A stretch of DNA of 64,000 bases, taken from the NCBI RefSeq assembly GCF_014197535.1, contig NZ_JACIFV010000002.1, positions 1-64,000 on the forward strand, in the 5' to 3' direction. Positions 45,267 to 55,457 of the stretch are shown here, piece after piece. The notes beneath the pieces were generated by a model that saw only the letters and a program-made list of their open reading frames with translations, was not told the DNA's origin and made no database searches. Source of the DNA: Rhizobium aethiopicum. Lineage in GTDB: Bacteria; Pseudomonadota; Alphaproteobacteria; Rhizobiales; Rhizobiaceae. The translations under genes were made by a program, and so were the position numbers. The stretch's first letter is position 1; each line of letters begins with the position of its first letter.

Positions 45267-46094
45267 ATGCGTTACGGCATATCTTCTAAGAGCTTGGGTC
45301 TGCTCGTTGTTCTCGGTCTGGGGGCGTTGCCCGGCCGGCCTAGCGTCGCCCAAGAACCGATCAACATGAATGCCTATCAGCTGACGTTCGAGGAGAATTT
45401 CGACAGCCTTGATGTCTCGGCATGGGGAGAGAGAAGTTCCCGTTGGATCGCTCATACGCCCTGGAACGGCGATTTCGGCGACGCCCGTTTCACGGATCCG
45501 GCGCCCGATTTTCCGTTTACGACCGATCAGGGAATCCTGAAGATCGAAGCGCGTAAGGGAGAGGATGGAACCTGGCGGTCGGGCCTGCTCTCGGCGGTCA
45601 ACCCGAAGGGTGAGGGCTTCTCGCAGCAGTTCGGCTATTTCGAAGCGCGGATGAAGCTGCCGCCGGGCAAGGGTGTGTGGCCGGCCTTCTGGCTCATCGG
45701 GCTCGACCGGTCGAAATACACCGCTGAGATCGACGTGCTGGAATATTATGGACGCGCGCCCTACGAATTCTCCATGGGCTTTCATATCTGGCGCCAGGCC
45801 CAGGGCGGTGAGAATTCCAATGGCGGCTATTGGAAAACCGTCCAGGATGGAATTTTGAACAGCGAGTATCATACCTACGGTGTCGATATCCAGGCCGACA
45901 AGACGACCTTCTACCTGGATCGCCACTACCTGTGGAGCTTCGACACGCCGAAGGAGTTCCATATGCCATTCTATCCGCTGGTGAACCTGGCGCTCGGCTC
46001 GGGTTGGCCGATCGATGAAACGCCAAATCCTTCCATCCTGCTCGTCGACTATATCCATGTCTACAAGCGCAAGCCGGCCGACGCGGCGAATTGA
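45267..46094 (+). CDS. secreted glycoside hydrolase family 16 (ExoK-like glycanase)
   Basis: The protein has 275 residues. Signal peptide 1-28 (cut after SVA or SVAQ), then one GH16 jelly-roll. The catalytic motif EIDVLE is at 154-159 (Glu154, Asp156, Glu159), preceded by VWPAFWLIG. Relatives such as ExoK and Eg16 trim newly made exopolysaccharide or beta-glucans. The ATG at 45267 has GGAGGAG 5 bases upstream; the longer frame start at 45240 has none. Last gene of the plus-strand exopolysaccharide unit. Confidence 0.92.
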   Translation: MRYGISSKSLGLLVVLGLGALPGRPSVAQEPINMNAYQLTFEENFDSLDVSAWGERSSRWIAHTPWNGDFGDARFTDPAPDFPFTTDQGILKIEARKGEDGTWRSGLLSAVNPKGEGFSQQFGYFEARMKLPPGKGVWPAFWLIGLDRSKYTAEIDVLEYYGRAPYEFSMGFHIWRQAQGGENSNGGYWKTVQDGILNSEYHTYGVDIQADKTTFYLDRHYLWSFDTPKEFHMPFYPLVNLALGSGWPIDETPNPSILLVDYIHVYKRKPADAAN

Positions 46095-46115
46095 GCGAGC
46101 GATCGGTTGACCGCA

Positions 46116-47191
<1,076 letters not shown>

Positions 47192-47195
<4 letters not shown>

Positions 47196-48121
47196 GGCTG
47201 CGGCTCCTGAGGAGAGATCGGATTGCCATAGCTGCGGGGAAGGGTGGAGATGGCGCGCGAGGCGACCTCGGTTCCCGCTCTCAGGCAAGATATCAAAGGC
47301 TCGTCCTTTGCCAGCGCTGCGAGGAAGGCGGCATTGAAGACGTCGCCGGCGCCGATGGTATCGACCACCGTCACAATAGGCGCAATCACCGAAACCAGTT
47401 GGCCGTCAGGTCTGATCGCGATTGCGCCCTCAGGGCCGCGTTTGACGACGACGATCGCACCTTGCGGCATATGCGAGCTGATGTGCCGGGCGGCTTCGAT
47501 CGGATCGGCGATGCCGGCAAGCGTCGTCGTCTCGACCTCGTTGAGCAGTGCGATGCGGCTGCGGGAAAGCCAGGCGCGTGTCGCAGCGCAATTCTCGTCC
47601 GTCCAGCCGTCGAGCGGCCAGCCGGTGTCGAGGGCGACGGCGATGTCATGGCTCTCGGCCCAGTCGAAGAAGGCTTCATATTGGCGGGTCAGATCGTCGG
47701 TCAGGAAGCCGCCGCAGAGAAGTGCGTAACCGCCGCGCAGCCTTGCGCCGTCGATGACGGCGAAGACATCGGCCAGGCTGAAGCGCGGCAGGTGGCCCCG
47801 CGTCGTGAAGAAGGTGCGCTCGCCGTCAGGATGGGTGATGCCGACGGAGAGGGTCGTTTGTTCAGGGCGCACGGGCCACTTTTCGGAACGATGGCCGAAG
47901 GCTTCGGCCAGCCAGCGGCCGAACTGGTCGCTGCCGATATTGGCGGCGATCTCGAAGTCGACGCCGAGCGCCTGCCAGGCGAGCGCGCTGTTGCCGGCCG
48001 ATCCGCCGACCCTGAGCTCGTCATGGTCGACGATGATCTCGGTGCCGGCTTTCGGCCAGGGAGCAGCCGGTCCGAGGATCAGGTCGACGTTGACGTTGCC
48101 GATGACTGCAAGCGGCCGCAT
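47192..48121 (-). CDS. PfkB-family carbohydrate kinase
   Basis: The protein has 309 residues. N-terminal GNVNVDLI and GGSAGNSALAWQALG motifs and the catalytic DTIGAGDVF (254-262, base Asp260) define the ribokinase/PfkB family. It would phosphorylate the imported sugar or sugar derivative. It directly abuts the SIS-domain gene and overlaps the ATPase gene, so the three are made together. Pairing with a SIS enzyme is seen in fructose-amine (Frl/Fra) and some aminosugar routes. Confidence 0.9.
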
Positions 48122-49144
48122 TCATTCGCTCCGGGTAATCTTGGTTGAACGGACCGGCGTTCCGGCATTCTCGACGCGGGTTTCGGCAAAGGCGATCATC
48201 AGCCGCTGCGCAACCGGCAGCATGGCGAAGATCGCGGCAAGGCCCGTTGCCGGGGAGAAACGGATCGTCATCGCGCCAGCGACCGCAGCTTCCGTGGATG
48301 AATCGAACAGGATGACCGGAGCGCCGGTCTCGACGGCGGACACCGCCATTGCCGTCACCAGGCCGGCGGTTTCATCCTGACCGCGGAACAGCACGACGCC
48401 GATCTTCGGCCCGAGCATCTCCATCGGACCGTGGCGGAGCTGACCGCCCTCCAAAGAAAAGCACGGACGGCGCGACAGCTCCGTTAATCCAAGCGCCAAT
48501 GCTTCGGCAACGCCTTGCAGGCGGCGGCCCGAGGTGACGACAGTCGCAACATTTTCAAGCGTGGCGAGGGCGGCGGCGATGTCGCGGTCTTCAGGCGCCT
48601 TGAGCACGGCAAGAGCTGCCGCGGGATCTTCGCCAAGGGCGGAAAGGATGGCCAGATGCAGGGCGAAGGTCACCGTCAGGCTGCGGGTAGCTGCGAAGGC
48701 GAGTTCCGTGCCGCCAGCGCCGATCAGGGATGGGGCAGTTCTGGCGAGGAAGGAGCCGGCTTCGAGCGTCAAGCCGAAGGTTTCCTCCGTTCCGCCGGTC
48801 TCGTTGAACCAGCGTAGCACTTCGGCGCTTTCACCGGACTGCGAGGTGACGAAGATCGTCCTGCCGGCGATCGGCAGCGGCTGGCCGAGCTGTTCGGACA
48901 GTGGCAGGGCAACGGCGTCGATGCCAAGACCACGGTAGAGCGGCTCGACAGCGCGGTTGACCGCATGCGAGCCGCCCATGCCGATCAGGAGCAGGCGGCC
49001 AGTTTTCTCAAGCGAGGCGGCGGCTCTTGCCGCCATCGGCCCCGCCGATTCATAGGAGGCGATCGCATCGGCATGCTGGCGGGCCATTTCGCGGTCGATC
49101 GCCGCAAGCCCGGCCGGCCGGTTTCTTTCTGTGGTCATGTTCAT
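48122..49144 (-). CDS. SIS-domain sugar isomerase / deglycase (GlmS, AgaS, FrlB-like)
   Basis: The protein has 340 residues with two SIS domains (about 45-165 and 205-320). Seen: LLLIGMGGSHAVNRA, FVTSQSGESAEVLRW (phosphosugar loop) and the second-domain LEGGQLRHGPMEML, where a His-Gly-Pro motif is typical of GlmS/FrlB/AgaS enzymes. There is no glutamine amidotransferase domain, so it likely deaminates or deglycates a sugar phosphate rather than making one. An alternative ATG is at 49138. It overlaps the upstream permease gene by 4 bp. Confidence 0.9.
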   Translation of the reverse strand: MNMTTERNRPAGLAAIDREMARQHADAIASYESAGPMAARAAASLEKTGRLLLIGMGGSHAVNRAVEPLYRGLGIDAVALPLSEQLGQPLPIAGRTIFVTSQSGESAEVLRWFNETGGTEETFGLTLEAGSFLARTAPSLIGAGGTELAFAATRSLTVTFALHLAILSALGEDPAAALAVLKAPEDRDIAAALATLENVATVVTSGRRLQGVAEALALGLTELSRRPCFSLEGGQLRHGPMEMLGPKIGVVLFRGQDETAGLVTAMAVSAVETGAPVILFDSSTEAAVAGAMTIRFSPATGLAAIFAMLPVAQRLMIAFAETRVENAGTPVRSTKITRSE

Positions 49145-49986
49145 CCCTTGACGCCGCCGCTGGTAAGCCCCGAAATCAGGGCGCGTTGCATGACGAGACC
49201 GATCAGCACCGGGGGCAGGGCGGCGAGCACTCCTGCCGTGGCGATCAGCCCGTAATCGGAGACGCGGCCGCCGGCGAGATCGGCGATGGCGACGGTCAGC
49301 GTCTTGGCGCGCTGGTCCGAGGTGAAGAGCAGCGCATAGAAGAATTCATCCCAGGCCAGCAGGAATGCGAAGAGGCTCGAGGTCGCGACCACGGGGGCGG
49401 CGAGCGGCAGCGTGATGATCCGGAGCGTCTGGAACAGGCCGGCGCCGTCGATCATCGCCGCCGATTCGATCTCGCGCGGGATGGAATCGAAGCCGGATTT
49501 CATCAGCCAGGTGGTGAAGGGGGCCAGGATCGTCAAATAGACGAGGGCGAGGCCGAAGACGTTGTTCAGCATGCCGAGATGGGAGAGGCCCATATAGAGC
49601 GGTACGGCGAGCGCCACCGGCGGCAGCATGTAGGTGGCGATCACCATCGACAGCGACCAGCCGACGGAAGGCGTGCGCGACACGGCCCAACCGGCCGGAA
49701 TGGCGAGCGCGATGGCGGCGATCGTCGCCATGCCCGCCACCTCGATGCTGTTGCGCAGCGATGAGGTAAAGGCAGCGCCGGCGCTGTTTTCAAGCGTCGA
49801 CAGCAGAAGCTGGTATCGCGAGAAATCGACGGCCTGCGGCCACCAGCGCAGCGGCTTTGCTGCGAGATCTGCAGCCGGCGCGATGCTCATGATGAAAAGC
49901 CAGAGGATCGGCGCCAGGATGACGGCGGCAAGCAGTAGGGCGCAGAGGTGAATGAAGGCTGAGAAGAGCGGGCTCCGGCGTTCCAT
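49141..49986 (-). CDS. carbohydrate ABC permease (MalG/UgpE-like)
   Basis: The protein has 281 residues and six helices. The EAA loop is present (about residues 180-205; REIESAAMIDGAGLFQTLR). The ATG at 49986 shares a base with the stop of the first permease (TGATG). A far longer open frame upstream on this strand is a shadow of the first permease gene. It is a partner of the protein encoded at 49986-50888. Confidence 0.93.
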   Translation of the reverse strand: MERRSPLFSAFIHLCALLLAAVILAPILWLFIMSIAPAADLAAKPLRWWPQAVDFSRYQLLLSTLENSAGAAFTSSLRNSIEVAGMATIAAIALAIPAGWAVSRTPSVGWSLSMVIATYMLPPVALAVPLYMGLSHLGMLNNVFGLALVYLTILAPFTTWLMKSGFDSIPREIESAAMIDGAGLFQTLRIITLPLAAPVVATSSLFAFLLAWDEFFYALLFTSDQRAKTLTVAIADLAGGRVSDYGLIATAGVLAALPPVLIGLVMQRALISGLTSGGVKG

Positions 49987-50888
49987 CAGGCGGCACTCCC
50001 GGCGGTCTTGCGGACAAGAGCCGCGTAGCCTGCGGCCAGCAGCGTCACCAGCAGCGTGACGATCAGGGCGAGCGATGCGCCCGAGCCGGCGCGCTGGAAG
50101 GAGAAGGCCTCCTGATAGACCAGGATCGACAGCGTGCGTGTGCTGTTGGCCGGGCCGCCACGGGTCATGACCCAGATGATGTCGAATACCTTGAAGGCTT
50201 CGATCGTGCGCAGCACCAGTGCCACCATCAGCGGGCCGGCGAGATAGGGCAGGATGACGAAGCGGAAACGGGCGAAAGGGCCGGCGCCGTCGACGAGCGA
50301 GGCGGCGGTGATGTCGCGCGGCACGGCCTGGAGTGCTGCGAGCGCGATCAGCGCCACTAAGGGAAAATTCTTCCAGCAGTCGGCGACGATGAGGGCGGCG
50401 AGCGCCGTGCCCGGTTCGCCGAGCCAAGAGCGATAGGCGTCGAGCAGGCCGAGTTGCATCAGCGCGGCGTTCAGCGCGCCATATTCGGGATTGTAGATCA
50501 GCCGCCACAGCGTGGCGTTGACGACGGTCGGCAGCGCCCAGGGTAGGATCATCAGGGCGCGCAACGCGGTGCGGCCACGGAATTGCTGGTTCAGCAGCAG
50601 AGCCGCAAGAACGCCGATCACCATTTCGGCGGCGACCGAGACGATCGCGAACCATGCGGTGGTGATCAGGGTGCGCTGGAAATTCGAGCCGGAAAGCATC
50701 TTCACGTAATTGTCGATGCCGACGAAGCTGCCCTCGGTGCCGACGAGCTTGGCATCGGTGAAGGAGAGGCCGACGGTATCGACCAGAGGCCAGCCGATCA
50801 CCGAGATCATCACCACGAGAAGCGGCAGCATCAGAAGCCACGCGCGGGTTGTCAGCCAAGTGCCCGACATCGAGGCGACCCTTTTCAT
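49986..50888 (-). CDS. carbohydrate ABC permease (MalF/UgpA-like)
   Basis: The protein has 300 residues and six helices. The EAA loop reads AASLVDGAGPFARFRFVILP. A typical first-helix start (WLLMLPLLVVMISVIGWPLVDTVGLSF) is seen. It lies 56 bp after the binding-protein gene; that gap has a short CCGGGC/GCCCGG inverted repeat (50905-50929) that could stabilise the upstream message. Confidence 0.93.
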   Translation of the reverse strand: MKRVASMSGTWLTTRAWLLMLPLLVVMISVIGWPLVDTVGLSFTDAKLVGTEGSFVGIDNYVKMLSGSNFQRTLITTAWFAIVSVAAEMVIGVLAALLLNQQFRGRTALRALMILPWALPTVVNATLWRLIYNPEYGALNAALMQLGLLDAYRSWLGEPGTALAALIVADCWKNFPLVALIALAALQAVPRDITAASLVDGAGPFARFRFVILPYLAGPLMVALVLRTIEAFKVFDIIWVMTRGGPANSTRTLSILVYQEAFSFQRAGSGASLALIVTLLVTLLAAGYAALVRKTAGSAA

Positions 50889-50944
50889 TCATAGGTTCTG
50901 GATGCCGGGCGACGACGGGCGCCGCCCGGGGTTTCATGCCGGGC

Positions 50945-52183
50945 TCAGAGACCGCTGTTTTCGGCGGCGGACTTCAATGCATCCTCGGGAGTGGACTGGC
51001 CAAGCAACGATTCCTGGATCGCCTGCTGCAGCGCGGTCGACAGCTCCTGATATTTCGGGGTCGTCGGGCGTGGATACATGGCGGCAAGGCCGACCTTGGC
51101 GGCGGAGATCAGCTCTTCCTGGCCTTTGGTGACATTCGGGTCATCGTAAGAGGATGCCCAGATCGGCAGGCTGAGCTTGGCATAGGCATTCTGTGTCGCC
51201 TGCGAGGTCATGAAGGCGATGTACTTCCAGGCCTCGTCGGGATGCTTGCTGGCGGTGGTGATGCCGAGGCCCATCGAGCCGTTGACGGCGGAAGCCTCGC
51301 TCTTGCCGGCAACACCCGGTGCCGGCACGACGCCGACCTTGCCAGCGACCTTGCTGTCCTTCGGATCGTTGGCCATGTTGTACATGTAGGTCCAGTTCAG
51401 CGCGAAGGCGGCGTCGCCGTTCTGGAAGACCTTACGGACGTCTTCTTCCAGAAATTCCTTGGAGTTCGGGTTCGTCAGGCCCGATGTATAGCTCGCGACC
51501 ATGTATTTCAGCGCGTCGAGACCGCCGCCGGTCTGGAAGGCCGGCTTGCCGCCTTTCAGGAAATCGCCGCCATAGGCGCTGACGAGCGTGGTGTAGTCGC
51601 AGATGGCGGCTTCGGCCTGCGACCAGCTCCAGGAGATCGGCGTGGCGAGCAGGCCCTTGTCCTTGATGGTCTTTGCCTGCTCGGCCAGTTCGTCCCAGGT
51701 CTTCGGCGGCGCCTTGATGCCGGCCTTCTCCAGGATCTCCTTGTTGTAGAACAGGTATTTGGTGTCGAGGATCCACGGCATGCCGTAATATTTGCCGTCA
51801 TACTGCACAGTGGTCCAGGCGCCCGGCAATACGCCCTTCTTCATCTCGTCGGTAATGCGCGAGGAGACGTCGACCAGCACCTTGTTGGTGGCGTATTCGG
51901 CCGGCCAAATGACGTCGAAGAGGACGACGTCATATCCGCCGCCGGAACCCTGGGCCAGCACCGTCTTATCGTGCAGGCCTTCATAGGGGACGAATTCGAG
52001 ATTGACCTTGATATCGGGGTTCGCCTTGACGAAGGCATCGGTCATAGCGCGCACATCGGCTTCGCTGTAAGCGGCCTGCGCCATGAAAAGTGCGTTCAGC
52101 ATCGTTTCGGCGAAAGCATGCGGAGCAAAGGATGCGCCGATCAAGGCCGCACCCAGAAGCGTCTTGTTGAGAGATTTCAGCAT
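50945..52183 (-). CDS. carbohydrate ABC substrate-binding protein
   Basis: The protein has 412 residues. Signal peptide 1-25 (SFAPHAFA then ETM). The mature part is a family-1 extracellular solute-binding protein with a central VLFDVIWPAEYA and the WS-like sugar-site aromatic residues; the substrate cannot be read. The ATG at 52183 has GGAGG 6 bases upstream; the 54 codons before it in the open frame are not used. First gene of the operon, facing the ROK gene across a 226-bp gap with a palindromic operator. Confidence 0.93.
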   Translation of the reverse strand: MLKSLNKTLLGAALIGASFAPHAFAETMLNALFMAQAAYSEADVRAMTDAFVKANPDIKVNLEFVPYEGLHDKTVLAQGSGGGYDVVLFDVIWPAEYATNKVLVDVSSRITDEMKKGVLPGAWTTVQYDGKYYGMPWILDTKYLFYNKEILEKAGIKAPPKTWDELAEQAKTIKDKGLLATPISWSWSQAEAAICDYTTLVSAYGGDFLKGGKPAFQTGGGLDALKYMVASYTSGLTNPNSKEFLEEDVRKVFQNGDAAFALNWTYMYNMANDPKDSKVAGKVGVVPAPGVAGKSEASAVNGSMGLGITTASKHPDEAWKYIAFMTSQATQNAYAKLSLPIWASSYDDPNVTKGQEELISAAKVGLAAMYPRPTTPKYQELSTALQQAIQESLLGQSTPEDALKSAAENSGL

Positions 52184-52345
52184 TGCAGCCTCCAGTTTTT
52201 GAAATTTACGCATGGCCGAGGGCGGTTTGGCCGCCATCGGTTTTCGAGAAGGCACGCGTGAAAAAACGTGCCGGGTTATCATCTCGGAGCGTCGGTGGAG
52301 GCCCTTGTGGCCTCCTGCGTTCCCTGGAACTCTCCGGTCCCTCAT

Positions 52346-52366
52346 TAAGTCAAATGTATTGACTTA
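52346..52366. promoter_or_regulatory. 21-bp palindrome, probable ROK operator
   Basis: TAAGTCAA (52346-52353), ATGTA, TTGACTTA (52359-52366): perfect 8-bp arms. It lies between the binding-protein gene (minus) and the ROK gene (plus), about 44 bp before the ROK start. TTGACT inside it could also serve as a -35 box. This placement fits a shared operator for both transcription units. Confidence 0.65.
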
Positions 52367-52409
52367 TTACTTCGCCAACATTCTACTGGAGTCAAGAGGC
52401 AATTGACAC

Positions 52410-53615
52410 ATGAACGACATCAGGCCGATCCGAGCCAAGAGCGGCACCAATCACGAAGGCACCAGCGCCCATAACCGGCGTGTGATGATCGATGCCTTGA
52501 GGATCAACGGTGCGCTCTCGCGCGCCGATCTGGCACGGGCGACGCGGCTGACCAAGCAGACGGTGTCGAATATCATCGAGGAACTCGAGCGCGATGGTCT
52601 CGTCGGTTCGCGGGAGGCTGTGCGCAAGGGCAGGGGCCAGCCCTCGACGCCTTATGTCTTGGTGCCCGAAGGTGCTTTCGCGATCGGCCTGCAGATCGAC
52701 CGGCATGTGACGCGGGCGGTCGCCGTCGACCTCGTCGGCAGCGTTTTGGTACGCGCAGAAACCGGGCTGCCGCCCGGAGGTCCGTCGACGGGAACAAAGG
52801 TCATTCTCAATCTCGTCGCCGGCGTTCGTTCCAGGCTTGCCGGTATCGTGCAGCAGTCGGAAAAACGGCTGGTCGGCCTCGGCGCCGCAATGCCTGGCCC
52901 GTTCGGCATGGAAGGCAGCGGCGACGATCCCTGGATGATGGAGGCTTGGCAGAAGTTCCCGCTTCTGGAAACGCTGAGCGACGGTACCGGCCTCAATGTC
53001 GGCCTTCAGAACGATGCGGCGGCGGCTGCGACCGCCGAGCGCATGGTGGGAGCCGCCCACGGCATCGACCATGCCGTCTGTCTGTTCGTCGGCTACGGCA
53101 TCGGCGCCGGCCTGATCCTCAACGGCGAGCTCTATCGCGGCGCCAACGGCAACGCCGGCGAGATCGGCATGGCGCTGCTCTTTGCCGACGGCAAAACGAC
53201 GCCGCTCGAACACCGCGCCTCGCTCGCCTCGCTCTACCAGCACCTATCGGCCGATCCGGCCGATCCCGATCTCCATGCGCGCATCAACGACCTCGCCTCC
53301 AGAGGGGATCCAAGCATCGAGGCCTGGATCAAGGCGGCGGCTGCCGATCTGCGCTGGAGTATCCATCTCATCGAAACGGTTTTCGATCCGCAGACGGTGA
53401 TCCTCTGCGGCAGCGCGCCAGAAGCGCTGGTGAACAGGCTGATTGCGGCGATCGGGCCACTGCTGCCCTCGGTCGCCGAAAGGCGCGGCCGGATGCTGCC
53501 ACGGCTGCAGCCCGGCATGGCCGATTCCTGGTCGGTGGCGCTCGGGGCGGCCGCCGGACCGATCAGCCGTGCATTCGATCCGCGCTTTGCTGCAATTTTG
53601 AAGGATTCCCAGTAA
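52410..53615 (+). CDS. ROK-family transcriptional regulator
   Basis: The protein has 401 residues. An N-terminal winged helix (about 22-80; RADLARATRLTKQTVSNIIEELERDG) precedes a ROK sugar-kinase fold. The ATP/sugar motifs are degenerate. The zinc motif C-x-C-G-x2-G-C of NagC/Mlc proteins is absent and the Zn-binding His after GNAGEIG is Met. It should repress the divergent sugar operon and be released by a sugar or sugar phosphate from it. It is followed by a short inverted repeat. Confidence 0.92.
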   Translation: MNDIRPIRAKSGTNHEGTSAHNRRVMIDALRINGALSRADLARATRLTKQTVSNIIEELERDGLVGSREAVRKGRGQPSTPYVLVPEGAFAIGLQIDRHVTRAVAVDLVGSVLVRAETGLPPGGPSTGTKVILNLVAGVRSRLAGIVQQSEKRLVGLGAAMPGPFGMEGSGDDPWMMEAWQKFPLLETLSDGTGLNVGLQNDAAAAATAERMVGAAHGIDHAVCLFVGYGIGAGLILNGELYRGANGNAGEIGMALLFADGKTTPLEHRASLASLYQHLSADPADPDLHARINDLASRGDPSIEAWIKAAAADLRWSIHLIETVFDPQTVILCGSAPEALVNRLIAAIGPLLPSVAERRGRMLPRLQPGMADSWSVALGAAAGPISRAFDPRFAAILKDSQ

Positions 53616-53977
53616 TTTTAGGGCTGAAACTGGGCGTTGCACAGCAGTGCAACGGCAAAAAAGCGTATGTTTTTGCAAGTTTCATTGTTTTGGCTGGCAC
53701 GAATAACGATGCTCTCCTATAGTATAAATAAATGTTACATTCTCGCAAAATTGACGGTTATTCGAATATAAATGCGTATGTCCGGCAATATATTTGCGGA
53801 AGTTGGAAATAATCTTTAAATATTTCTGTGGCTGCCGTGAATAACGATTGCATGTCACTTTTGTGACGACTAGATTTGCAACATTTCATGTCATGTAATA
53901 TTCATTGGCAGCGGCAATTTGAACCAGCTAAATGGGCGTGCGCTTAAAACGCGCCCCTTTCTACGTTGGAGGTTCTC
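53616..53977. promoter_or_regulatory. AT-rich intergenic region upstream of ugpB
   Basis: 362 bp, AT-rich in its second half. Contents: an inverted repeat GTTGCAC-AGCA-GTGCAAC (53636-53653) just after the ROK gene, a palindrome GTCAC-TTTT-GTGAC (53854-53867) and nearby CATGTCA words (53851 and about 53887). PhoB boxes have CTGTCAT-type repeats 11 bp apart; the words here are only loosely similar. It must hold the ugp promoter. Confidence 0.5.
53636..53653. repeat. inverted repeat after the ROK gene
   Basis: Perfect 7-bp arms (GTTGCAC / GTGCAAC) with AGCA between. It is 20 bp after the ROK stop codon. No U-run follows, so it is a weak terminator at best. Confidence 0.4.
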
Positions 53978-55333
53978 ATGCAAGCCAAGCTTCTCGGCGC
54001 CGTTGGCGCCCTTCTCGCCACAGCGTTTCTTGCTGGGCCCGCTGCCGCCGCCGAAAAGACCAAGATTGATTTCTGGTTCGGCAATTCCGGTGATATCGCC
54101 AAGCGTGTCCAGGAACAGTGCGATCGCTTCAACCAGTCACAGGGCGATTACGAAGTCGTCTGCACCAGCCAGGGCAGCTATGACGCCTCCCTGCAGAACA
54201 CGATTGCCGCCTTCCGCGCCGGCAAGCAGCCGACAATCGCCCAGGTTTCCGACGCCGGCACGCTCGACATCATGCTTTCCGGCGCCTTCTACCCGGCAAA
54301 CCAGCTGATGACCGACATGGGCTACACGGTCGACTGGAAAGACTATTTCTCCGGCATCGCAAACTATTATGCGACGTCGAAGGGCGAGATGTACTCCTTC
54401 CCCTTCAACTCGTCGACCGCTCTGCTCTATTGGAACAAGGACGCCTTCGCCAAGATCGGCAAGGACCATGCACCGGCCACCTGGCAGGAAGCCGGTGAAG
54501 ATTTCAAGGCTCTGAAGGACGCCGGCTACGCTTGCCCGCTCGCCTTCGATATCTCCAACAACGAAGTCTGGCAGTACATCGAGCAGTTCGAAGCCGTCAA
54601 CGGCGAAGCGATCGCGACGAAGAAGAACGGTTTCGAAGGTCTCGACGCCGAGCTGGTGTTCAACAAGAACCCGCTTCTCGTCAGCTACATCAGGGACCTC
54701 AAGTCCTGGTACGACAACAAGCTCGCCGTCATCAAGAACAAGACCGTTGGCCAGACCTTCGTCGAAGCCTTTGCTGCCGGCGACTGCCAGGTCATCCTGA
54801 CCTCCGTCGGCGACCATGGCAATATCGGCCGTACCGCCAAGCAGGGCATGAACTGGGGCGTTTCGATGCTCCCGACCTACGGCAATGCAACCCGTCACAG
54901 CTCCTTCGTCGGCGGTGCTTCGCTCTGGGTCTTGAAGGGTCACACCGACGCCGAATACAAGGCGGCCGCTGCCTTCTTTAACTTCATCGCCAAGCCGGAA
55001 GAAGCTCTGACCTGGTCGACCGTCACCGGTTATATCCCGGTTCGTAACTCCGGCTTCGAATATCTGAAGAAGCAGGGCTTCTACGACAAGGCTCCATACG
55101 TCGGCCGCGAGCTCGCCATCCAGAGCCTGACCGCATCGCCAGCTGATGATACGGCTCCGCACGGCATCCGCCTCGGCGGCCTGCTGCAGGTTCGCACCGA
55201 GATCGCCAACAGCCTGCAGGCGATCTTCGTCAACAACGCCGACGTCCAGGCTTCGCTCGACGGCGCTGCCGATCGCGGCAACCAGCTGCTGCGCCGCTTC
55301 CAGCAGACCTACAAGAACGTTCAGCTTCCCTGA
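53978..55333 (+). CDS. ugpB: sn-glycerol-3-phosphate-type ABC substrate-binding protein
   Basis: The protein has 451 residues. Signal peptide 1-24 (PAAAA). The mature protein is of the UgpB type: QGSYDASLQNTIAAFRAGKQP, FPFNSSTALLYWNKDAF, and the late GGASLWVLKG and GIRLGGLLQVR motifs. The ATG at 53978 has GGAGG 5 bases upstream. It leads a ugpB-A-E-C operon. The UgpB role (glycerol-3-phosphate or related phosphodiesters) is by family; a sugar substrate remains possible, since rhizobia carry several such systems. Confidence 0.87.
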   Translation: MQAKLLGAVGALLATAFLAGPAAAAEKTKIDFWFGNSGDIAKRVQEQCDRFNQSQGDYEVVCTSQGSYDASLQNTIAAFRAGKQPTIAQVSDAGTLDIMLSGAFYPANQLMTDMGYTVDWKDYFSGIANYYATSKGEMYSFPFNSSTALLYWNKDAFAKIGKDHAPATWQEAGEDFKALKDAGYACPLAFDISNNEVWQYIEQFEAVNGEAIATKKNGFEGLDAELVFNKNPLLVSYIRDLKSWYDNKLAVIKNKTVGQTFVEAFAAGDCQVILTSVGDHGNIGRTAKQGMNWGVSMLPTYGNATRHSSFVGGASLWVLKGHTDAEYKAAAAFFNFIAKPEEALTWSTVTGYIPVRNSGFEYLKKQGFYDKAPYVGRELAIQSLTASPADDTAPHGIRLGGLLQVRTEIANSLQAIFVNNADVQASLDGAADRGNQLLRRFQQTYKNVQLP

Positions 55334-55348
55334 TCAATCGATATGAGC

Positions 55349-55379
55349 CGCCCCCGGTCCACCTTGCGGACCGGGGGCG
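55349..55379 (+). terminator. strong hairpin between ugpB and ugpA
   Basis: A perfect 12-bp GC-rich stem (55349-55360 with 55368-55379, loop of 7), 15 bp after the ugpB stop, with only a weak T-rich tail. In binding-protein operons such hairpins protect the upstream message or stop most transcripts, giving much more binding protein than permease. Confidence 0.7.
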
Positions 55380-55457
55380 TCCTTATACATTCATACCGGC
55401 TGCGGAGGCGAAGTCGTCGCCCGCGCCTAAACCAAACCGGGGCGAAAACGACCACCC

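Noticed and set aside
53851..53910. Pho box upstream of ugpB
   Set aside because: CATGTCA words and a GTCAC palindrome are present, but the spacing and sequence do not make a clear PhoB repeat.
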